Positions 35,871-44,740 of a stretch of DNA of 64,000 bases are shown here, one piece after another. The stretch lies in NCBI RefSeq assembly GCF_023156505.1, contig NZ_JALNMJ010000010.1:1-64000 (forward strand), given 5' to 3'. Source of the DNA: Roseibium sediminicola (GTDB lineage Bacteria; Pseudomonadota; Alphaproteobacteria; Rhizobiales; Stappiaceae). Positions within the stretch are counted from its first letter, which is position 1. Every line of letters begins with the position of its first letter. Both the position numbers and the translations under genes were made by a program. The notes under the pieces were generated by a model. It ran no database searches, was not told where the DNA came from, and was given only the letters and a program-made list of their open reading frames with translations.

Positions 35871-35890
35871 ATCAGGGTCCTTTCCTTTTA

Positions 35891-35972
35891 AATATAACGT
35901 TCGTTATATTTTCTGACGGACCTTATTTATGTAACGATCGTTATTAAGTCAAGATTCAAATAGCGATCGTTA
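35891..35972. promoter_or_regulatory. Three palindromic operators in the TetR/tautomerase divergent promoter
   Basis: Site 1 is AATATAACGTTCGTTATATT (35891-35910), 9-bp arms. Site 2 is TAACGATCGTTA (35932-35943), perfect. Site 3 is TAGCGATCGTTA (35961-35972), one mismatched pair. They share the TAACG/CGTTA half-site and lie about 30-40 bp apart between divergent starts at 35870 and 35991, which fits repression of both directions by the adjacent TetR protein. Confidence 0.8.
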
Positions 35973-35990
35973 CAAAAGTGATGGACAGGC

Positions 35991-36572
35991 ATGGCAAAAC
36001 AGCAGCAACGCAAGGCGGAGACGCACAAGGCCCTGTTGACGGCTTCAAGCCGGGCGTTTCGCAGCGAGGGCTACTCAGGCGTCGGTGTGGACGCGATCGC
36101 AAAAGCGGCCGGGGCGACATCGGGTGCCTTTTATGCCCATCTCGGCTCCAAGGACGGCGCCTTTCACGCGGCGTTGGAACTCGGGCTCGACGAGGTGATT
36201 GAGACCGTACCGTCCTATCAGGCGCAATATGGTGCCGGCTGGGTCGCGGCATTTGCCCGTTATTATCTCGGCGCCGCCCATCGCAGGGACCGGGCCTGCG
36301 GCTGCGCGATGACAGCGATGTCCCCGGACGTCGCTCGCGCCAGCGCCGAGACACGTGCCGTTTATGACCGGAAGATGCGGCAGATCGCTGAGCTGATTGC
36401 CGATGGACTGCCCGGCGACAGCCCGGGTGACCGGCTGTCACGCGCGTGGGCCTTTCTCAGTGTGCTGATCGGCGCCCTGACCACGGCCCGGGCTCTTTCA
36501 GAAGAGGGACTGGCGGAGGCCGTTACAGCCGCCGCACTGCCGGTGGCCCTGGCGGCGGCCAGAGGCGGCTAG
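35991..36572 (+). CDS. TetR/AcrR family transcriptional regulator
   Basis: 193 residues. The helix-turn-helix at about 10-55 (FRSEGYSGVGVDAIAKAAG, then ATSGAFYAHLGSKDGAF) is typical of TetR proteins that respond to electrophiles or drugs. The C-terminal domain has two adjacent Cys in RACGCAMT, which could be redox or alkylation sensitive (inference). It is divergent from the tautomerase-like and exported-protein genes, with three operator-like palindromes between. Convergent with the GNAT gene 18 nt downstream. Confidence 0.93.
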   Translation: MAKQQQRKAETHKALLTASSRAFRSEGYSGVGVDAIAKAAGATSGAFYAHLGSKDGAFHAALELGLDEVIETVPSYQAQYGAGWVAAFARYYLGAAHRRDRACGCAMTAMSPDVARASAETRAVYDRKMRQIAELIADGLPGDSPGDRLSRAWAFLSVLIGALTTARALSEEGLAEAVTAAALPVALAAARGG

Positions 36573-36589
36573 CTGAGAGAGAGCCGGCG

Positions 36590-37132
36590 TCAGGCGGACG
36601 CCGCCATCGCCTGCTCCATATAGGTCGAGCGGTCGATGCGGTAGAACCGGCACGCAAGACCATGCATGTCCAGATCCAGCCAGAAACCCATGCCCGCCTT
36701 TTGCATCACCTTCAGCGACGCGTCGTTCTCCCGCACCGCATAGGCCAGAAAGTGATCCTGGTCCGTGTTTTCAAAAAACCAGGCAATCAGCGCCCGGGTG
36801 ATTTCCGTGGCATAGCCCCTGCCCCACGCCGCCTGTTTCAAGCAGTAGCCGAGTTCATAACCCTCGGGATCGTTCATCCAGGTAAAGCCAGCACGACCGA
36901 CCACATCGCCGTCGAGCGTTTCCAGTTTCCATTTGGAAATGCCGGTGTGGAGATGGTCGCCGATATAGTTGGTCAGCCGGTGCCGCACTTCTTCCGGGCT
37001 CATGATCGCCGGTCCGGGCGACAGGTAGCGATTGACCTCGGGATCGGAATGCAGCGACTGCAGGTTCTGAAAGTCATCCTCGGTAAATGGGACCAGACGC
37101 AGCCGATCGGTTTCCAAAACGGGATTGGTCAA
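36590..37132 (-). CDS. GNAT family N-acetyltransferase (RimJ/RimL-like)
   Basis: About 180 residues from a TTG at 37132 (start LTNPVLETDRLRLVPF); no ATG in frame gives a sensible N-terminus, and a TTG at 37147 is another choice. The opening LETDRLRLVPF, GYELGYCLKQAAWGRGYATE with the acetyl-CoA site, and the late ENDASLKVMQKAGM mark the Acetyltransf_3 (RimJ/RimL) group, which acetylates protein N-termini or small amines. It lies downstream of a second GNAT of the same type. Confidence 0.82.
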   Translation of the reverse strand: MTNPVLETDRLRLVPFTEDDFQNLQSLHSDPEVNRYLSPGPAIMSPEEVRHRLTNYIGDHLHTGISKWKLETLDGDVVGRAGFTWMNDPEGYELGYCLKQAAWGRGYATEITRALIAWFFENTDQDHFLAYAVRENDASLKVMQKAGMGFWLDLDMHGLACRFYRIDRSTYMEQAMAASA

Positions 37133-37212
37133 AACGAAATCTTTCAAAAAAAGGGACCGTGTCAAACCACGGCCCCAGGCAAACCGGGTGCCCGAAGGCA
37201 CCGGCGCACTGC

Positions 37213-37872
37213 CTATGCACTCATGAGATAGGATTGCATGGACGGGCTGAGCAGCTGGAACACATCCGCCTGCATGCCCTCGATCACCTTGCTTTCGCGA
37301 TGGTAGAAGCCGGTCTGCATCACGACGTCCCGCATGGTGCGGTTGTCGGTGCGCACCACGGCGACGAGATGCGAGAAATAGGTGTTCTCGAAGAACCAGT
37401 CGGACAGCGCGGCACACAGCCGCTTCGGCAGATCCGGATCCTTCTCCAACAGATCATTGCGCAGGCAATAGTTCAGGCTGATCTCGGACGTTTCCGATAC
37501 CGGCGTGAACCCCGCCCAACCCAGAAAGTCGCCCTCCGGGGACACGGCCTTCCATTTGGCGAAGCCCAGATCGCTCTGTGTCTGCTGTGCGGAGCGCACC
37601 AGTTCAGCCGCGTCAACGACCGTGCAATTGGTGGAAAAATCTGTACACCGGTTTCCATAGGGGTCGGAATGAAGGTCTTTGACGAGATTGATATCGGCGG
37701 GCGAAAAAGGGACTAGCCGCACTGCGCCGCATTCGAGAAAAATCGTCTGCACCGTGTCCTCCCAGTCTTGGATTTCTGCCCGCAACATCCGTCGAATCGG
37801 CAATTGCTGCACCAGGGCCCTATGTAACCCTGAATTGTGCCAACCCGATGGCAGACCAAAGTATAAGAACAA
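37213..37872 (-). CDS. GNAT family N-acetyltransferase (RimJ/RimL-like), second copy
   Basis: Up to 219 residues; the true start is uncertain because the first 40 or so residues do not look like the family. ATG at 37788 (MLRAEIQDWED) or a GTG near VQTIFLECG are candidates. The GNAT core begins at AVRLVPFSPADINLVKDLHSDP and continues with EISLNYCLRNDLLE and the ENTYFSHLVAVVRTDNRTMRDVVMQTGF segment, matching the neighbour at 36590 in layout. The acetyl-CoA motif is weaker than usual, so activity is not assured. Confidence 0.78.
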   Translation of the reverse strand: MFLYFGLPSGWHNSGLHRALVQQLPIRRMLRAEIQDWEDTVQTIFLECGAVRLVPFSPADINLVKDLHSDPYGNRCTDFSTNCTVVDAAELVRSAQQTQSDLGFAKWKAVSPEGDFLGWAGFTPVSETSEISLNYCLRNDLLEKDPDLPKRLCAALSDWFFENTYFSHLVAVVRTDNRTMRDVVMQTGFYHRESKVIEGMQADVFQLLSPSMQSYLMSA

Positions 37873-37958
37873 AATCGGCGAAAATAAATTCGTATTACCA
37901 ACTAGTTAAGGTGATATCTCACGCTGCACCGCACACCCCACAGGTTGACGGAATACCG

Positions 37959-38873
37959 TCACAATAAGCCCTGCAACTCTTCCAGATTGATTTCCCCCGA
38001 CGGATCAAGCCGTTGCCAGTCGCCCATCTGATTGCGAAACCAGGTCTCCTGACGTTTTGCGTATTGCCGCGTTGCAACAGTGAGCCTGTGGAGCGTTAAT
38101 GCATAATCGGCCCGTTCTGCCAGAAAATCGCCGATTTCCGGGACGCCGATGGCCCGCATGGCCGGTAATCTGTCCGAAAGGCCGCGCGCCAGCAGCCTCC
38201 GCACTTCTGACAGGCCCTCATCCGCCAGCATCAGTTCGGCGCGCTGTGCGATCCGCTCGTGCAGCCAGGGCCGCGGCGGTGCCAGAACGATGCGGCCGGC
38301 CTGATCGGGCGTCAGCAGCGGCGGCGACTGATGCGCCTGCTGCCAGTGGCCAAGCGTCTTGCCGGTCGCCATCAGCACTTCCAAGGACCGTGCCAGGCGC
38401 TGGGGGTCGGCCAGTGCCTCCGCCGCCTCCGTGTCGCCAAGATCCCGCAACGCGCTCTTCAGGCCGTCGACACCGTCCCGGTCGGCAAGATGGCGCGCGC
38501 TGTCTCGAATGTCCTCCGGGATCTTCGGCAGCTCGGCGAAGCCCTCCGTCAGTCCCTTGAAATAGAGCCCGGTTCCACCGACAAGGATCGGTATCTGGCC
38601 GTTGCCCCAGACTGTTTCCAACTCGGTTTTGGCAAGACGCAGCCAGGCACCGGTGGAAAAGGCCGTCTCCGCGGAAAGCACCCCGTAAAGCCGGTGCGGC
38701 ACCAAGGCTTCCTCTGCGGCGCTTGGCCGGGCGCTTACCAGCCTCAGGTCTTCATAAAGCTGCATGGAATCGGCATTAATGATGACACCATTCAATCGTT
38801 TCGCCAGATCCAGCGCCAGGGCGGACTTGCCGCTGGCGGTCGGCCCGGCTATCAGAATGGCGCGCTTATCCAT
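37959..38873 (-). CDS. miaA: tRNA dimethylallyltransferase
   Basis: 304 residues from the ATG at 38873 (MDKRAILIAGPTASGKS). It transfers a dimethylallyl group to A37 of tRNAs reading UNN codons. The P-loop GPTASGKS is at 10-17. NADSMQLYEDL and GGTGLYFKGLTEGF are family motifs. The C-terminal AIGVPEIGDFL and RLTVATRQYAKRQETWFRNQ segments bind tRNA. Longer starts overlap the divergent serB gene. Only 34 nt separate the two start codons, so the promoters must overlap the genes or each other. Confidence 0.97.
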   Translation of the reverse strand: MDKRAILIAGPTASGKSALALDLAKRLNGVIINADSMQLYEDLRLVSARPSAAEEALVPHRLYGVLSAETAFSTGAWLRLAKTELETVWGNGQIPILVGGTGLYFKGLTEGFAELPKIPEDIRDSARHLADRDGVDGLKSALRDLGDTEAAEALADPQRLARSLEVLMATGKTLGHWQQAHQSPPLLTPDQAGRIVLAPPRPWLHERIAQRAELMLADEGLSEVRRLLARGLSDRLPAMRAIGVPEIGDFLAERADYALTLHRLTVATRQYAKRQETWFRNQMGDWQRLDPSGEINLEELQGLL

Positions 38874-38907
38874 TGTCCTGTCTTCGCTTTCTTGCAAGGA
38901 ACCGTCC

Positions 38908-39798
38908 ATGTCTCTCGTCGCCACCTTGGTGTCCACTCCTACTGCGCCCGCCGTCGATGCGGATCTGATCGACCGGTCCGCGGACGCGCTTGGCGCTTCA
39001 GAGGCAGCGACCGTCCTGATGACCGGTGTTGCAGCCGATATCGTCTTTGACGCGACCGATGCAAGTGCGGCGGAGAAAACCTTGCGGGAAATTGTCGGCA
39101 AGGCGCCCGTCGATGTCTTTGTGCAGCCGCAGGCCGGACGCCGCAAGCGTCTGCTGATCGCGGACATGGATTCCACCATGATACGCCAGGAATGTATCGA
39201 CGAACTGGCCGCCGAACTGGGCCTCAAGGACCGGATCGCTGAAATCACCGAGCGGGCAATGCGAGGTGAAATCGAATTCGAGCCGGCCCTGATCGAACGC
39301 GTCGGTCTGCTTGAAGGCCTGCCGGTCTCCGCCATCGACACCGTGTTGAGCAACCGCATCCAGCTTATGCCGGGAGGGCGCACGCTGGTGCAGACCATGA
39401 AGGCCAACGGCGCCTATTGCGCCCTGGTCTCCGGCGGCTTCACCCATTTCACCAAGGCTGTCGCCAACATGATCGGCTTTGACGAACACCAGGCCAACAC
39501 GCTTCTGGAGCGGGACGGCCGGCTGACCGGCAAGGTCGGCCAGCCTATTCTCGGCCGCGAAGCCAAGCGGGCCCGGCTGGAACTCCTGGCGGCCGAAAAG
39601 GGCCTCGCCTTTGAAGATACGCTCGCCGTCGGCGACGGTGCCAACGATCTTTCCATGATCGAGCGCGCCGGCACGGGCGTTGCCTATCGCGCCAAACCCG
39701 CCGTCGCCGAAGCCGCCGACATCCGCATCCACCACGGCGATCTCACCGCGCTGCTCTATCTGCAGGGCTATGCGGAGAGGGATTTTGTGCTGAGTTAG
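38908..39798 (+). CDS. serB: Phosphoserine phosphatase
   Basis: 296 residues from the ATG at 38908, with AAGGA as ribosome site. An N-terminal regulatory-type region (about 1-75) precedes the HAD phosphatase domain. Motif I is DMDST in LLIADMDSTM (nucleophile and acid Asp), the motif II Ser is in LVSGGF, the Lys is in GREAKRARL, and motif III is GDGANDLSM. It releases serine from phosphoserine, the last step of the serine pathway. It is divergent from miaA. Confidence 0.97.
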   Translation: MSLVATLVSTPTAPAVDADLIDRSADALGASEAATVLMTGVAADIVFDATDASAAEKTLREIVGKAPVDVFVQPQAGRRKRLLIADMDSTMIRQECIDELAAELGLKDRIAEITERAMRGEIEFEPALIERVGLLEGLPVSAIDTVLSNRIQLMPGGRTLVQTMKANGAYCALVSGGFTHFTKAVANMIGFDEHQANTLLERDGRLTGKVGQPILGREAKRARLELLAAEKGLAFEDTLAVGDGANDLSMIERAGTGVAYRAKPAVAEAADIRIHHGDLTALLYLQGYAERDFVLS

Positions 39799-39873
39799 GA
39801 AGACGCCGTTCGGCTTTTGCTCGCTCATTCTGGATCAGCGTTCAGCGGTCGGAAAAAGGCACACCCCAACCCT

Positions 39874-40003
39874 CGTCATCCCGGCCAAGCGAAGCGCGAG
39901 CCGGGATCGGGGAGCCACAAGACTTGCCGATAGCAACGAGATTCGTTTTACGGGCTACAGCTCCCCGGTCCCGGATCTCCGCTGCGCTGCGTCCGGGATG
40001 ACG
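39874..40003. repeat. Dispersed CGTCATCCCGG palindromic repeat, second copy
   Basis: An imperfect palindrome begins CGTCATCCCGGCCAAGCG and ends GTCCGGGATGACG, the same class as 20558-20662 with a different centre. It lies between convergent serB and degP. Confidence 0.8.
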
Positions 40004-40030
40004 ATGGAGAGGTAAGTTTGTTCCCAAACA

Positions 40031-40056
40031 AAAAAGGCGCCGTTACCGGCGCCTTT
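40031..40056 (-). terminator. Terminator of the hflK-hflC-degP block
   Basis: AAAAGGCGCC (from 40032) pairs with GGCGCCTTTT (to 40057) around a GTTACC loop. On the minus strand it is followed by a T-run, 26 nt beyond the degP stop. It can also work on the plus strand. Confidence 0.85.
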
Positions 40057-40081
40057 TCTTTTCTGGCAACTAAGGCCGGTC

Positions 40082-41569
40082 CTACTCGTCCTCGATCCGT
40101 ACCGGCACGAAGCGGACATCGCCGGTCGGGTTGGACAAAAGCAGCAGAGCCGAACGGCGGCCACCGTCCTTCAGCTTCTTGATCTCGGCCTGGACATCGG
40201 CAGGCGTCTCCACCGGTTCCTGGGCGACTTCCTTGATGACGTCACCGGCCATGACCCGTTTTTCTTCCGCGGACGAGCCGGGTTCGACCTCGGTAACGAC
40301 CACGCCGGTCACGTCTTCCTCGATCGAAAACTGTTCGCGCAGGCTGTCATCGAGTTCGGCAAGCATCATGCCGAGGACCTTGCTTTGCTCGGCGGGTGCG
40401 GTTTCCGGCTCTCCCTCCGTGGTCGCGCTGGCCTCGGTGACCTCGTTTTCAACGAGACGCTCGAGGGTGACGCTGATGGTGACTTCCTCGCCCTTGCGCA
40501 GGACAATCACCTCGACCTCCTTGCCGATCGCAGTCTCGGCAACCATGCGCGGCAGTTCCCGCATGGCTTCGACTTCACGGCCATCGAACTTGATAATGAC
40601 GTCGCCCGGCTCGATCTTGGCCTTGGCGGCGGGGCCGTCCTCGGTCACACCGGCCACCAGCGCGCCCATGGCTTCGTCCATGGCCAGGCTGTCGGCGATC
40701 TCGTCGGTGACTTCCTGAATGCGCACGCCCAGCCAGCCGCGGCGGGTTTCGCCATACTCACGCAGCTGTTCGATGACATTCATCGCGGTCTTGGCCGGAA
40801 TGGCAAAGCCGATGCCGATGGAACCGCCAGACGGCGAGATGATGGCGGTGTTGATACCGACCACATTGCCGTCCATGTCGAACAGCGGACCACCGGAATT
40901 GCCCCTGTTGATGGAGGCATCGGTCTGGATGAAGTTGTCATACGGGCCGGAATTGATGTCGCGGTTACGTGCCGACACGATCCCGACGGTAACCGTTCCG
41001 CCAAGGCCGAACGGATTGCCGATGGCCATCACCCAGTCACCGACGCGGATCGCGTCGCTGTCGCCGAAACTAACGTCCTTGAGCGGTGTCTCCGGTTCGA
41101 CTTTCAGTACCGCGAGATCGGTTTTTTCATCGGTACCGATGAGCTCCGCGCGCAACTTGGTGCCGTCATTGAAATTCGCGGTGATTTCGTCCGCGCCCTC
41201 AATGACATGATTGTTGGTGATGATGATGCCTTCCTTGCCGTCGATCACAAAGCCGGACCCGAGCGATTGCACCCGGCGCGGCTGATCGTTGTCGCGATTT
41301 TGACGGTTGAAAAACTCCTCGAAGAATTCCTGGAACGGAGATCCGTCCGGAACCTCGGGCATCGGCACCGTCCGCCGTCCCTGAACGGTCTGGGCGGTGG
41401 AAATGTTCACCACCGCATCACCCAGTCCTTCCGCAAGATCGGCGACGGAAACCGGGCCTTGCGCATAGGCCGCGTCGATAGGCTGAAAAGCAGCCATTCC
41501 GCCAAGCAGGACACCGGCCGCAGCGGCGGCGACACGGGCCATCCGGCGGCGAACAAAATCTGGAGCCAT
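40082..41569 (-). CDS. DegP/HtrA family periplasmic serine protease
   Basis: 495 residues with a signal peptide (MAPDFVRRRMARVAAAAAGV, cleavage near AYAQG). The trypsin-like domain has the triad His in TNNHVIEGAD, Asp in KTDLAVLK and Ser in NRGNSGGPL. Two PDZ domains follow (about 275-370 and 390-485). DegP-type proteases degrade or hold misfolded envelope proteins. It is the last gene of a minus-strand group with hflK, hflC and DUF2065; its start is 136 nt after the DUF2065 stop, so it may have its own promoter. Confidence 0.95.
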   Translation of the reverse strand: MAPDFVRRRMARVAAAAAGVLLGGMAAFQPIDAAYAQGPVSVADLAEGLGDAVVNISTAQTVQGRRTVPMPEVPDGSPFQEFFEEFFNRQNRDNDQPRRVQSLGSGFVIDGKEGIIITNNHVIEGADEITANFNDGTKLRAELIGTDEKTDLAVLKVEPETPLKDVSFGDSDAIRVGDWVMAIGNPFGLGGTVTVGIVSARNRDINSGPYDNFIQTDASINRGNSGGPLFDMDGNVVGINTAIISPSGGSIGIGFAIPAKTAMNVIEQLREYGETRRGWLGVRIQEVTDEIADSLAMDEAMGALVAGVTEDGPAAKAKIEPGDVIIKFDGREVEAMRELPRMVAETAIGKEVEVIVLRKGEEVTISVTLERLVENEVTEASATTEGEPETAPAEQSKVLGMMLAELDDSLREQFSIEEDVTGVVVTEVEPGSSAEEKRVMAGDVIKEVAQEPVETPADVQAEIKKLKDGGRRSALLLLSNPTGDVRFVPVRIEDE

Positions 41570-41705
41570 AGGGCTTTCTCCTCATCCCTGTCGGTGGGAC
41601 CGCCGGCCTGTCTGTCGGGGCCGGCATCCGATGGGTTTTCTGATCCTTTGACCAGAATATAGAACGGGCGGGGCGTTTTTGCGCCTGCCGCCCGAAAACT
41701 TTTCG

Positions 41706-41891
41706 TTATCCGCGAATGATCCACACAAGAAATACGCCGATCACCGCGGCAATGAGCCCTGTCAGCCGCAGGGTCTGGTCCGGCGTCTCCAGCGCGCTGC
41801 GCATGATGGCCTTCATGCCACCGGGCACAAGCGCGTAGAGCACACCTTCAAGCACCAGGACCAGCCCCAGCGCGGTCACCAGCTCGCTCAT
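41706..41891 (-). CDS. DUF2065 small inner-membrane protein
   Basis: A 61-residue protein with two hydrophobic helices (ELVTALGLVLVLEGVLYALV and LTGLIAAVIGVFLVWII). This is the size and layout of the DUF2065 family, which is regularly encoded beside hflC. Its start overlaps the hflC stop by 4 nt, so translation is coupled. A role in the HflKC membrane complex is inferred from synteny only. Confidence 0.88.
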   Translation of the reverse strand: MSELVTALGLVLVLEGVLYALVPGGMKAIMRSALETPDQTLRLTGLIAAVIGVFLVWIIRG

Positions 41892-42820
41892 TGAGCGGCA
41901 AGCGACGGCGACCGGTCGGAAACACCCTGGCTGCCATTGTCATTGACAGCCGGCGGCAGGACACCGGACGGGTCCTTGAAGAACCGGAAGAAGCTGGAAT
42001 CCGGCGACAGCACGAGGCTCGTGTCTCCCGACCGCAATCCGGCTTCATAGGCCTGCATGGACCGGTAGAAGGCGAAGAACTCCGGATCGGCGCCGAACGC
42101 CTCGGCGAAGATCTTGTTCCGCTCGGCGTCGCCGTCACCACGAGTGATTTCCGAGTCCCTTCTGGCCTCGGCCACCAGGACTGTGGCATCGCGGTCGGCA
42201 CGTGAGCGGATCCGGCGGGCGACTTCCTCCCCCTGGGCGCGGATTTCGGTGGCTTCCCGCTGACGTTCGGTCTGCATCCGGGCATAAATGGCCTGGGAGT
42301 TGGCGTCCGGCAGGTCCGCACGGCGGATCTTCACATCGATCACCTCGATGCCAAGTTCTTCCGCATTGGCGCTAACATTCCGGCGGATCGCTTCCATGAC
42401 ACCCGAGCGGTCGTCGCGCACGAGCGCCACGAAGCTGGTCCGGCCAAGCTCGGAGCGGAGCGAGGACTGCAGCAGGGTCGACAGGCGCCGGTTGGCGGTC
42501 TGCACATTGGAAACACGCTGATAGAACAGCACCGGATTGGAGATCTTGTAGCGGGCGAAAGCGTCCACCACGAGACGTTTCTTATCCGACGAGATCGGCT
42601 CAAGCGGCGGCATGTTCAGGTTAAGCACCCGCTTGTCCATATAGACCACGTTCTCGACGAACGGATACTTGAGGTAAAAACCGGGCGTGGTTTTCGGTTC
42701 CTCGACGATCCGGCCAAGCCGCAGGACCAGGGCCTGCTGGGTCGGATTGACGATAAAGATCGACATATAGCCAAGCACGGCGACGACGATCAGGATGATT
42801 GCGAGAAGAGTACTGCGCAT
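41888..42820 (-). CDS. hflC: FtsH protease modulator HflC
   Basis: 310 residues: one N-terminal membrane anchor (ILIVVAVLGYMSIFIV), then a band-7/SPFH domain (about 25-190) and a helical C-terminal part. The VNPTQQALVLRLGRI opening and the EAEERIRNKI-like RQREATEIRAQGEEVARRIR helix are family features. HflC with HflK forms a large inner-membrane cage around FtsH and modulates its proteolysis. It is 2 nt downstream of hflK and overlaps the DUF2065 gene. Confidence 0.96.
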   Translation of the reverse strand: MRSTLLAIILIVVAVLGYMSIFIVNPTQQALVLRLGRIVEEPKTTPGFYLKYPFVENVVYMDKRVLNLNMPPLEPISSDKKRLVVDAFARYKISNPVLFYQRVSNVQTANRRLSTLLQSSLRSELGRTSFVALVRDDRSGVMEAIRRNVSANAEELGIEVIDVKIRRADLPDANSQAIYARMQTERQREATEIRAQGEEVARRIRSRADRDATVLVAEARRDSEITRGDGDAERNKIFAEAFGADPEFFAFYRSMQAYEAGLRSGDTSLVLSPDSSFFRFFKDPSGVLPPAVNDNGSQGVSDRSPSLAAQ

Positions 42821-42822
42821 GA

Positions 42823-44013
42823 TCAGTTTCCTCCGGTCCGTGCCGTCGCGGCGGCGCCGCCACGCGGGTTCAGGTCATTGAGCGGCAGGAATGGCAGAAC
42901 GCCAGATCCGGAGGTATCGCTGTCAATGATGATCTTGTTGTTGGAGCCCAGAACCTTTTCCAGGGTTTCCAGGTAAAGACGCTCGCGGGTCACATCCGGA
43001 GCATTCTTGTACTGTTCGTAAATCTTGGTGAAACGCTGGGACTGACCGGTCGCCTCGGCGATGGTCTGCTCCTTGTAGGCGTTGGCCGCTTCCAGGACAC
43101 GGGCGGCTTCACCACGCGCTTCCGGCACGACACGGTTGGCGTAGGCCTCCGCCTCGTTTCGAATGCGTTCCTGGTCGGCGCGGGCCGCCTGGACATCCCG
43201 GAAGGCATCGATGACCTGGGACGGCGGATCAACGCGCTGCATCTGCACTTCCGCGACCTCGACACCGGCACGATAGGTATCCAGCGTGGTCTGCATCAGG
43301 GTGACAACATCGTTCTGGATCGCCACCCGGTTCTCGGTCAGGATGGCGTCGATGTTCGAGCTGCCGACCGCTTCGCGCATCGCGCTCTCAGCGACCGCCT
43401 TCACGGTGCCTTCCGGATCCTGAATGTTGAACAGATAGTCGCTGATGCCCTCGCGGGTGTTCTTGATACGCCAAAGCACCTTGAACCCAACATCGACGAT
43501 GTTTTCATCGCCGGTCAGCATCAGGCTTTCTTCCGGCACGTCCCGGCTCCGCACGACACCCGAGCCGCTGACCGTTTCATCAACGCCGACTGTGGTTTCG
43601 CGCTGCTGCTCGACCTTGGGCTTGTAGACCTCGCCGACAGGATAAGGCCAGTTGTAGTTCAGGCCCGGGGGGGTCTGATCGGTCACTTCGCCGAGCACCA
43701 GCTCGACGCCGACCTCACCTTCGTCGACCACGTAAAAACCGGTCGCAAGCCAGCCAATGACAACGATCCCGACGACGATCAGCACCCCGATGGTACCAAG
43801 GCCGCCGCCACCGCCGCCCGGCAGCACGCTTTTCATACGATCCTGTGTCCGTTTCAGAAGCTCTTCCAGGTCAGGCGGGGTGTTGCCGCCCCGGTTCGGG
43901 CCACCTCCCCAGGGGCCGTTGTTGTTTCCGCCGCCGCCGCCCCAGGGACCGCCGCCGTTTCCGCCACCCTTCCAGGGGCCACCGCCACCTGACTGATTGC
44001 TCCAAGGCATCAA
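42823..44013 (-). CDS. hflK: FtsH protease activity modulator HflK
   Basis: 396 residues. The first 70 are Gly/Pro/Trp/Asn-rich (GGGGPWKGGGNGGGPWGGGG), as in HflK proteins. A single membrane helix lies at about 76-93 (IGVLIVVGIVVIGWLATGFY). The SPFH/band-7 domain follows to about 300 and a helical region after it (VQAARADQERIRNEAEAYAN). It is the HflC partner in the FtsH-regulating cage. It starts the hflK-hflC-DUF2065 unit; the 248-bp gap upstream to the GNAT gene has no other clear feature. Confidence 0.96.
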   Translation of the reverse strand: MMPWSNQSGGGGPWKGGGNGGGPWGGGGGNNNGPWGGGPNRGGNTPPDLEELLKRTQDRMKSVLPGGGGGGLGTIGVLIVVGIVVIGWLATGFYVVDEGEVGVELVLGEVTDQTPPGLNYNWPYPVGEVYKPKVEQQRETTVGVDETVSGSGVVRSRDVPEESLMLTGDENIVDVGFKVLWRIKNTREGISDYLFNIQDPEGTVKAVAESAMREAVGSSNIDAILTENRVAIQNDVVTLMQTTLDTYRAGVEVAEVQMQRVDPPSQVIDAFRDVQAARADQERIRNEAEAYANRVVPEARGEAARVLEAANAYKEQTIAEATGQSQRFTKIYEQYKNAPDVTRERLYLETLEKVLGSNNKIIIDSDTSGSGVLPFLPLNDLNPRGGAAATARTGGN

Positions 44014-44261
44014 GATTTCCTTCTATCGTATCCGGCACACGATGCCGGACTTGGGTTTTCGCCCGTTCTGACTCACCGTTGGTTATAGGGAGGTTACCGC
44101 CTGCTTTCAACGAAAAGCCCGGTGCGACCAAGCGTACCGTAAACGGCTGCCACCCTTGTAAAACCCATATGATTTCCCGTGCCGCAGGTGGGGCTTGAAG
44201 GCGGCTCTGTCAAGACCGGCCGCACACTTCGCTGCACGCACACCGCAAGCCTGCGCCAATA

Positions 44262-44723
44262 TCACGGCCGGATCATGTCGATATGCGGAATGCCGTCCTC
44301 GATATAGACCTCCGAAACGGTCCTAAATCCAAGCGATCCGTAGAATTTTTCCAGATAGGCCTGGGCCGACACGTGGATCCCGCAGCCAGGCGCAAGCTCC
44401 TGCGCCTTGTCGATACCCGCCTGCATCAGGGATCGTCCGAGACCGGTGCCGCGCGCCTCCGGCGCGATCACCACCCGGCCGATCCGGGCGGTATTCTCCC
44501 CGGCCTCGACAAACAGCCGGATCGCGCCGAGCAGACCGGACGCCGCCCTGTCAGTGATCATATAGTGCAGCGCGTCCGGGTCCTTGCCGTCGATATCGGC
44601 ATAGAAGGACTCCTGCTCCAGGATGAAAACATCCTGCCGCAGCTTCAACAGCGCATAGAGCTCGCTCAAGGAGAATGCATCAAACGCCAGCCATTTGGCG
44701 GTCATGGAATCGGAAAGGGGCAT
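44262..44723 (-). CDS. GNAT family N-acetyltransferase (ElaA-like)
   Basis: About 153 residues from the ATG at 44723; an ATG at 44705 (MTAKWLAFDAFSLSELY) is equally possible. The N-terminal LSELYALLKLRQDVFILEQESFYADIDGKD is the ElaA-type signature. The acetyl-CoA site is in RVVIAPEARGTGLGRSLM. The C-terminus YGSLGFRTVSEVYIEDGIPHIDM is typical. The substrate is unknown. It begins 17 nt after the folA stop and is probably cotranscribed with folA. Confidence 0.9.
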   Translation of the reverse strand: MPLSDSMTAKWLAFDAFSLSELYALLKLRQDVFILEQESFYADIDGKDPDALHYMITDRAASGLLGAIRLFVEAGENTARIGRVVIAPEARGTGLGRSLMQAGIDKAQELAPGCGIHVSAQAYLEKFYGSLGFRTVSEVYIEDGIPHIDMIRP

Positions 44724-44740
44724 CGTCTCGGAATCGTTTG

